Positions 5,682 to 6,802 of a DNA stretch of 6,802 bases are shown here, in pieces (position 1 is the first letter of the stretch; every line of letters starts with the position of its first letter). The position numbers and the translations under genes were made by a program. The notes beneath the pieces are model-generated. The model ran no database searches. It was not told the DNA's origin and saw only the letters and a list, made by a program, of their open reading frames with translations. The stretch comes from CAYFZR01 sp046760505 [NCBI: Candidatus Hydrothermarchaeota archaeon] (lineage in GTDB: Archaea; CAYFZR01). The stretch lies in contig JBHIEG010000056.1 in assembly GCA_046760505.1 (NCBI GenBank), positions 1 to 6,802 of the forward strand. Reading direction: 5' to 3'.

Positions 5682-6755
5682 AGGGGCGTAGAGTGTCCTA
5701 AATGTCATTTTAAGAATCCTTCCGATTCGAAGTTCTGTAAAGAGTGCGGAACTCAAATCATTTCCACAAAGGAAATCCCTGTCACTGAAACAATTGAAAC
5801 ACCCAAAGAAGAGCTAACAACAGGCTCTACCTTTGCCGGGAGATACCAGATCATTGAGGAGCTGGGCAAAGGCGGAATGGGAAAGGTATACAAAGCTAAT
5901 GATACGAAGATTAATGAGAAGATAGCTTTGAAACTCATTAAGCCTGAAGTTGCTGCAGATAAAAAGACTATTGAAAGATTCAGTAATGAGCTGAAGTTTG
6001 CCAGAAAGATCAGACATAACAATGTTTGTCAGATGTTTGATCTTAATGAGGAAAAAGGGGCTCACTATATCACTATGGAATATGTGAGAGGAGAAGATTT
6101 AAAGAAGCTGATCAGGAAAATGGGGCAATTAAGTGTGGGGCAAGTTATTCCTATAGCCAAACAAGTATGTGATGGATTGGCTGAAGCTCACCGATTGGGA
6201 GTTATTCATAGGGATTTAAAGCCTCAGAATATCATGGTTGACGAGGAAGGAAATGCTCGGGTCATGGACTTTGGAATAGCTCGCTCAATTACGGGTAAAG
6301 GGATAACAGCAGAGGGAGCGATTATCGGAACACCTGAATACATGTCACCCGAGCAGGTAGAAGGGAAAGAAGCAGACAAGCGCTCTGATATCTATTCGCT
6401 GGGAGTCATTCTCTATGAGATGGTGACCGGTCGAGTGCCTTTCGCAGGAGATACTCCCTTAAGCGTAGCTGTGATGCAGAAGACAGAAACTCCTGAAGAT
6501 CCCAGAAAGCTCAATTCCCAGATTCCAGAGGATCTAAGCCGTGTCATACTAAGATGCCTGGAAAAGGAAAAAGGCAGCAGATACCAGAACGCAGGCGATG
6601 TACAGTCTGAACTAAATAAGATAGAAAAAGGCATTCCAACCACAGAGCGGATAGTCCCCAAGAGAAAGCCAATCACATCAAAAGAAATAAATGTAACCTT
6701 TGGACTGAAGAAGCTTTTCATCCCTGCTCTAGTTGTCGTTGCCGTTGTAAGATAG
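5682..6755 (+). pseudogene. Second zinc-ribbon Ser/Thr kinase, start codon lost and truncated in the TM helix
   Basis: This is a paralog of the upstream kinase. From the codon aligned with the sister's ATG it gives 357 residues without gaps; my ungapped count over residues 51-320 is 197 of 270 identical. It keeps the zinc ribbon (C5, C8, C19, C22), GKGGMG (62-67), K84, HRDLKPQN with D178, DFG D196 and GTPEYMSPE (216-224). All catalytic residues are present. Two defects: the initiator is AGG instead of ATG, with no in-frame ATG, GTG or TTG between the upstream TAG (5667-5669) and the ATG at 5877, which lies inside the Gly loop; and TAG at 6753-6755 ends the frame a few residues into the membrane segment (FIPALVVVAVVR). 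The -1 frame continues open to the window edge. It is either a pseudogene, a copy with assembly or sequencing errors, or a kinase using a non-standard start. Confidence 0.8.
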
Positions 6756-6802
6756 GAAATTCGTTTTTGTCTTTGCTCCAAATCTTTCACAATTTTCCCC
6801 AT

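Noticed and set aside
5877-6755. Second kinase starting at the ATG in the ATP loop (292 residues)
   Set aside because: That start would remove the zinc ribbon and the first strand of the kinase fold, while homologous codons continue upstream to 5682. It is an artefact of the missing start codon.
1-6802. CRISPR array, tRNA or rRNA genes
   Set aside because: No regularly spaced repeats, cloverleaf with the TTC-loop signature, or rRNA-like conserved blocks were seen on either strand.

Overview
The window looks like chromosomal DNA from an uncultivated bacterium. I judge GC to be about 40% by eye. The genes have Shine-Dalgarno leaders and the best promoter candidates are sigma-70-like. Large zinc-ribbon / Ser-Thr kinase / TPR proteins that occur as neighbouring paralogs remind me most of Candidatus Aminicenantes and related candidate phyla. 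That assignment is recollection, not a search result.

Layout. (1) Bases 17-810, minus strand: a two-gene operon with an ATGA overlap. It encodes a HEPN-domain protein and a small conserved partner of unknown function, and a 17-bp inverted repeat touches the HEPN start codon. This is a toxin-antitoxin-like layout, unproven. (2) Bases 811-1227: intergenic, with a possible decayed minus-strand coding tail (935-1063) and the promoter region of the first kinase. (3) Bases 1228-3996, plus strand: an intact 922-residue membrane Ser/Thr kinase with zinc ribbon, kinase domain, one transmembrane helix, a TolB/FlgO-like domain and TPRs. (4) Bases 3989-4150: a fossil C-terminal tail of another TPR protein, in a different frame and directly abutting the kinase stop. 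(5) Bases 4151-5141: a gene-poor stretch, then a minus-strand lipoprotein of the DUF4382 type. (6) Bases 5142-5681: a gene-poor stretch, then a second promoter region clearly homologous to that of the first kinase. (7) Bases 5682-6755: a second kinase paralog with a complete catalytic domain, but AGG where its sister has ATG and a stop codon inside the predicted transmembrane segment. It is probably a pseudogene or contains sequence errors.

Taken together, the two kinases plus the orphan TPR tail show a sensor-kinase family that has duplicated with its control region and is being eroded and recombined here. Both copies keep the same upstream organisation: a conserved 16-bp block, two tandem 11-bp repeats, then a TTGAC-17-bp promoter. 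This suggests shared regulation. The most distinctive observations are the duplicated control region, the damaged second kinase, the fossil tail, a 35-bp direct repeat flanking the lipoprotein, and the HEPN gene pair. I did not find a demonstrably new defence or mobile system; the HEPN pair is the nearest candidate.
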